From the NCBI RefSeq assembly GCF_001552215.1, contig NZ_BCQT01000010.1, positions 186,001 to 250,000 of the forward strand: a stretch of DNA of 64,000 nucleotides. The letters are read 5' to 3'. Below the pieces are notes generated by a model. The model saw only the letters and a list, made by a program, of their open reading frames with translations, did not search any database and had not been told where the DNA came from. Each line of letters opens with the position of its first letter. Position 1 is the first letter of the stretch. The translations under genes and the position numbers were made by a program. Below are positions 62,744 to 64,000 of this stretch, piece by piece. The stretch is from Actinomadura macra NBRC 14102 (GTDB lineage Bacteria > Actinomycetota > Actinomycetes > Streptosporangiales > Streptosporangiaceae).

Positions 62744-64000
62744 TCAGTTCTGCTCTGCCAGCGTGGCCGCTTCTTCATCGTTTGCGTATGCCCGGAGGGC
62801 CGGCAGGTCTGTCACGGTGACGTGGCGCCATCCTGTGCGGATGAGGCCGCGTCTACGGAGGGTCTGGAGAGCGCGAGCGACGGTTTCGCGGGAGGCGTCC
62901 ATCCAGCTGCCGAGCTCTTCCTGTGACAGTGGTGGTGCGATGCGGATGCCGCCGCCGTCAGTGGACGGGGCGAAATGAGCCGACATTTCGGCGAGTTCAG
63001 CCAGCAGCAGGGCCAACCGTTTCGTGCCGTTGGCAGACACATGGGATTCCAGGCGCCGGTCCGCGTCGTCCAGCCGCCGTGTGAAGGTCCTGCTGAGCAG
63101 CTGCCACACGCCGGGGTTTTCGTCAAGGAACTCGGTGAAGTCTGCCGCCGGCACGACCAGGGCGTGCAGCGGCCCCAGCGCGACCACCGTCGCAGATCGC
63201 TGTCGCCCGCCTAGGACCGCGCTTTCACCGATCAGATCGGCGGGTCCCCGGACCGCCAGGACAACCTCGTGGCCATCGTCAGTCGACGCGGTGACCTTGG
63301 CCCAGCCCTGCTCGATGATCATTATGTGATCTGACTGGTCTCCCTGGTAGCACAGCGGCACCTTGGGAGCGAAGGCCCGAGGGCGAGCCACCTCTCGCAA
63401 GGCCGCGCGCTCATTGGGAGATAGAGCCTCCCAGAACCCCGTGTACCGACCAGCGGTCGTCGCGTGTTCCGGGCTGGCAGCGGGAGCCGCTTCGCTTGCG
63501 GTGCCGCTGTGCTGGGTCAAGGAATCAGCCGAACTCTCAGTGTCTGCTGGATGCCGCGGTAGAGATGGGCCCGGTGACGCAGGCGGCCGGAAATGGTCCT
63601 GCGGCGGCAGAGGTGGAGCGCTGCGGACGGCCGGTTCGCTACCCGCGCGGGCGCGGATGGCCGCAGCCCGCTCGAGGCTGCTCAATGAACGGATGTGCCG
63701 GGCGGTGGATGTGCCGAGTGAGGATTGTTCGACCAGGTCTCGGAAGGGCATGCGGGGACTGAGGCTGCGGCGTGCTTCCTCCACCTGACGGGTGAGCATG
63801 TGACCGCGGTATTCCAGGCCTTTGGCGAGGACCTTGATGCCGTGGAACTCGGCGGGGCGCAGCGAGCAGAAGCCGGGCTGCACGATGTCGTCGTACAGCG
63901 AGTCTGAGATCACGTACGCCAGGTCTCTGGTGTCGAGCAGTCGGCGCAACGGGGCGGCGTCCAGCAGCCGCGACACCACGATGGGCGCATCGCCGACTGG
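62744..64000 (-). CDS. Crp/Fnr-family regulator with N-terminal cyclase-homology-like region (5' end outside window)
   Basis: The frame is open to the window edge, so the N-terminus is incomplete. Visible order: GDAPIVVSRLLDAAPLRRLL and AYVISDSLYDDIV, which resemble the C-terminal part of nucleotide-cyclase homology domains common in actinobacteria; a Pro/Ser/Ala-rich linker; a cyclic-nucleotide-binding domain (MIIEQGWAKVTAS, GPADLIGESAVLGG); and a Crp helix-turn-helix (SQEELGSWMDASRETVARAL). The Crp part is certain. If the N-terminal part is a full cyclase-like domain, this protein joins a nucleotide-cyclase fold to a nucleotide sensor. Confidence 0.8.
   Translation of the reverse strand, partial: PVGDAPIVVSRLLDAAPLRRLLDTRDLAYVISDSLYDDIVQPGFCSLRPAEFHGIKVLAKGLEYRGHMLTRQVEEARRSLSPRMPFRDLVEQSSLGTSTARHIRSLSSLERAAAIRARAGSEPAVRSAPPLPPQDHFRPPASPGPSLPRHPADTESSADSLTQHSGTASEAAPAASPEHATTAGRYTGFWEALSPNERAALREVARPRAFAPKVPLCYQGDQSDHIMIIEQGWAKVTASTDDGHEVVLAVRGPADLIGESAVLGGRQRSATVVALGPLHALVVPAADFTEFLDENPGVWQLLSRTFTRRLDDADRRLESHVSANGTKRLALLLAELAEMSAHFAPSTDGGGIRIAPPLSQEELGSWMDASRETVARALQTLRRRGLIRTGWRHVTVTDLPALRAYANDEEAATLAEQN

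Overview
The window is GC-rich actinobacterial chromosome, most likely from a filamentous genus such as Actinomadura or another Thermomonosporaceae (lineage is inference). Supporting signs are a mycothiol synthase (mshD), a DivIVA-like coiled-coil protein, DUF5753/DUF397 regulator pairs, an SCO5389-family protein, GTG/TTG starts, leaderless promoters and two giant LuxR-type (LAL) regulators.

Layout. 1-9 kb is a phosphate region: the pst operon on the minus strand (pstS-pstC-pstA-pstB, pstB cut by the window edge) behind an 11-bp-phased PHO box, then mshD, a secreted 5'-nucleotidase and a coupled DUF47 plus Pit transporter pair. 9-21 kb is mostly housekeeping or conserved actinobacterial material: a 1397-residue AAA protein, gamma-carbonic anhydrase, a DivIVA-domain protein, peptide deformylase, a two-component system followed by an HtrA protease (a layout like mycobacterial mprA-mprB-pepD), an MpaB-family oxygenase and ArfB.

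21.5-30.7 kb is accessory: an anti-sigma-like ATPase with a WhiJ-like DUF5753/DUF397 set; a lower-GC cassette of membrane metalloprotease, two-helix membrane peptide and PadR regulator with leaderless promoters; then a tight minus-strand operon of thymidylate-kinase-like protein, HhH-GPD-type protein, radical SAM protein and MazG-like pyrophosphohydrolase, which looks like an uncharacterised nucleotide-modification or sanitation unit. A frameshifted phosphotransferase and a complete IS481 element with target duplication follow.

30.7-53 kb holds a secreted repeat protein, a TetR regulator with two matching operators and its membrane-protein partner, a phosphotransferase, a duplicated DUF6506 protein, a tiny proline-rich peptide translationally coupled to a PIMT-type methyltransferase (possible RiPP locus), a thermolysin-family protease with chitin-binding module, two LAL regulators, acyl-CoA/SDR enzymes, an NlpC/P60 hydrolase behind a Crp site and a probable c-di-AMP (ydaO) riboswitch, an Old Yellow Enzyme, dienelactone hydrolase, thioesterase and P450.

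53-64 kb is a mobile-element scar: a CHAP lysin, tRNA-Lys(UUU), a truncated and frameshifted tyrosine integrase, an IS3-family element with a frameshifted transposase, and a second broken transposase. Beyond them lie a coiled-coil McrB-like ATPase (frameshifted), divergently facing a small unknown gene and a NYN-domain nuclease, and a Crp-type regulator whose N-terminal part resembles a nucleotide-cyclase homology domain (open at the window edge). Five genes between 28 and 61 kb carry small frameshifts, so either decay or consensus errors should be considered.
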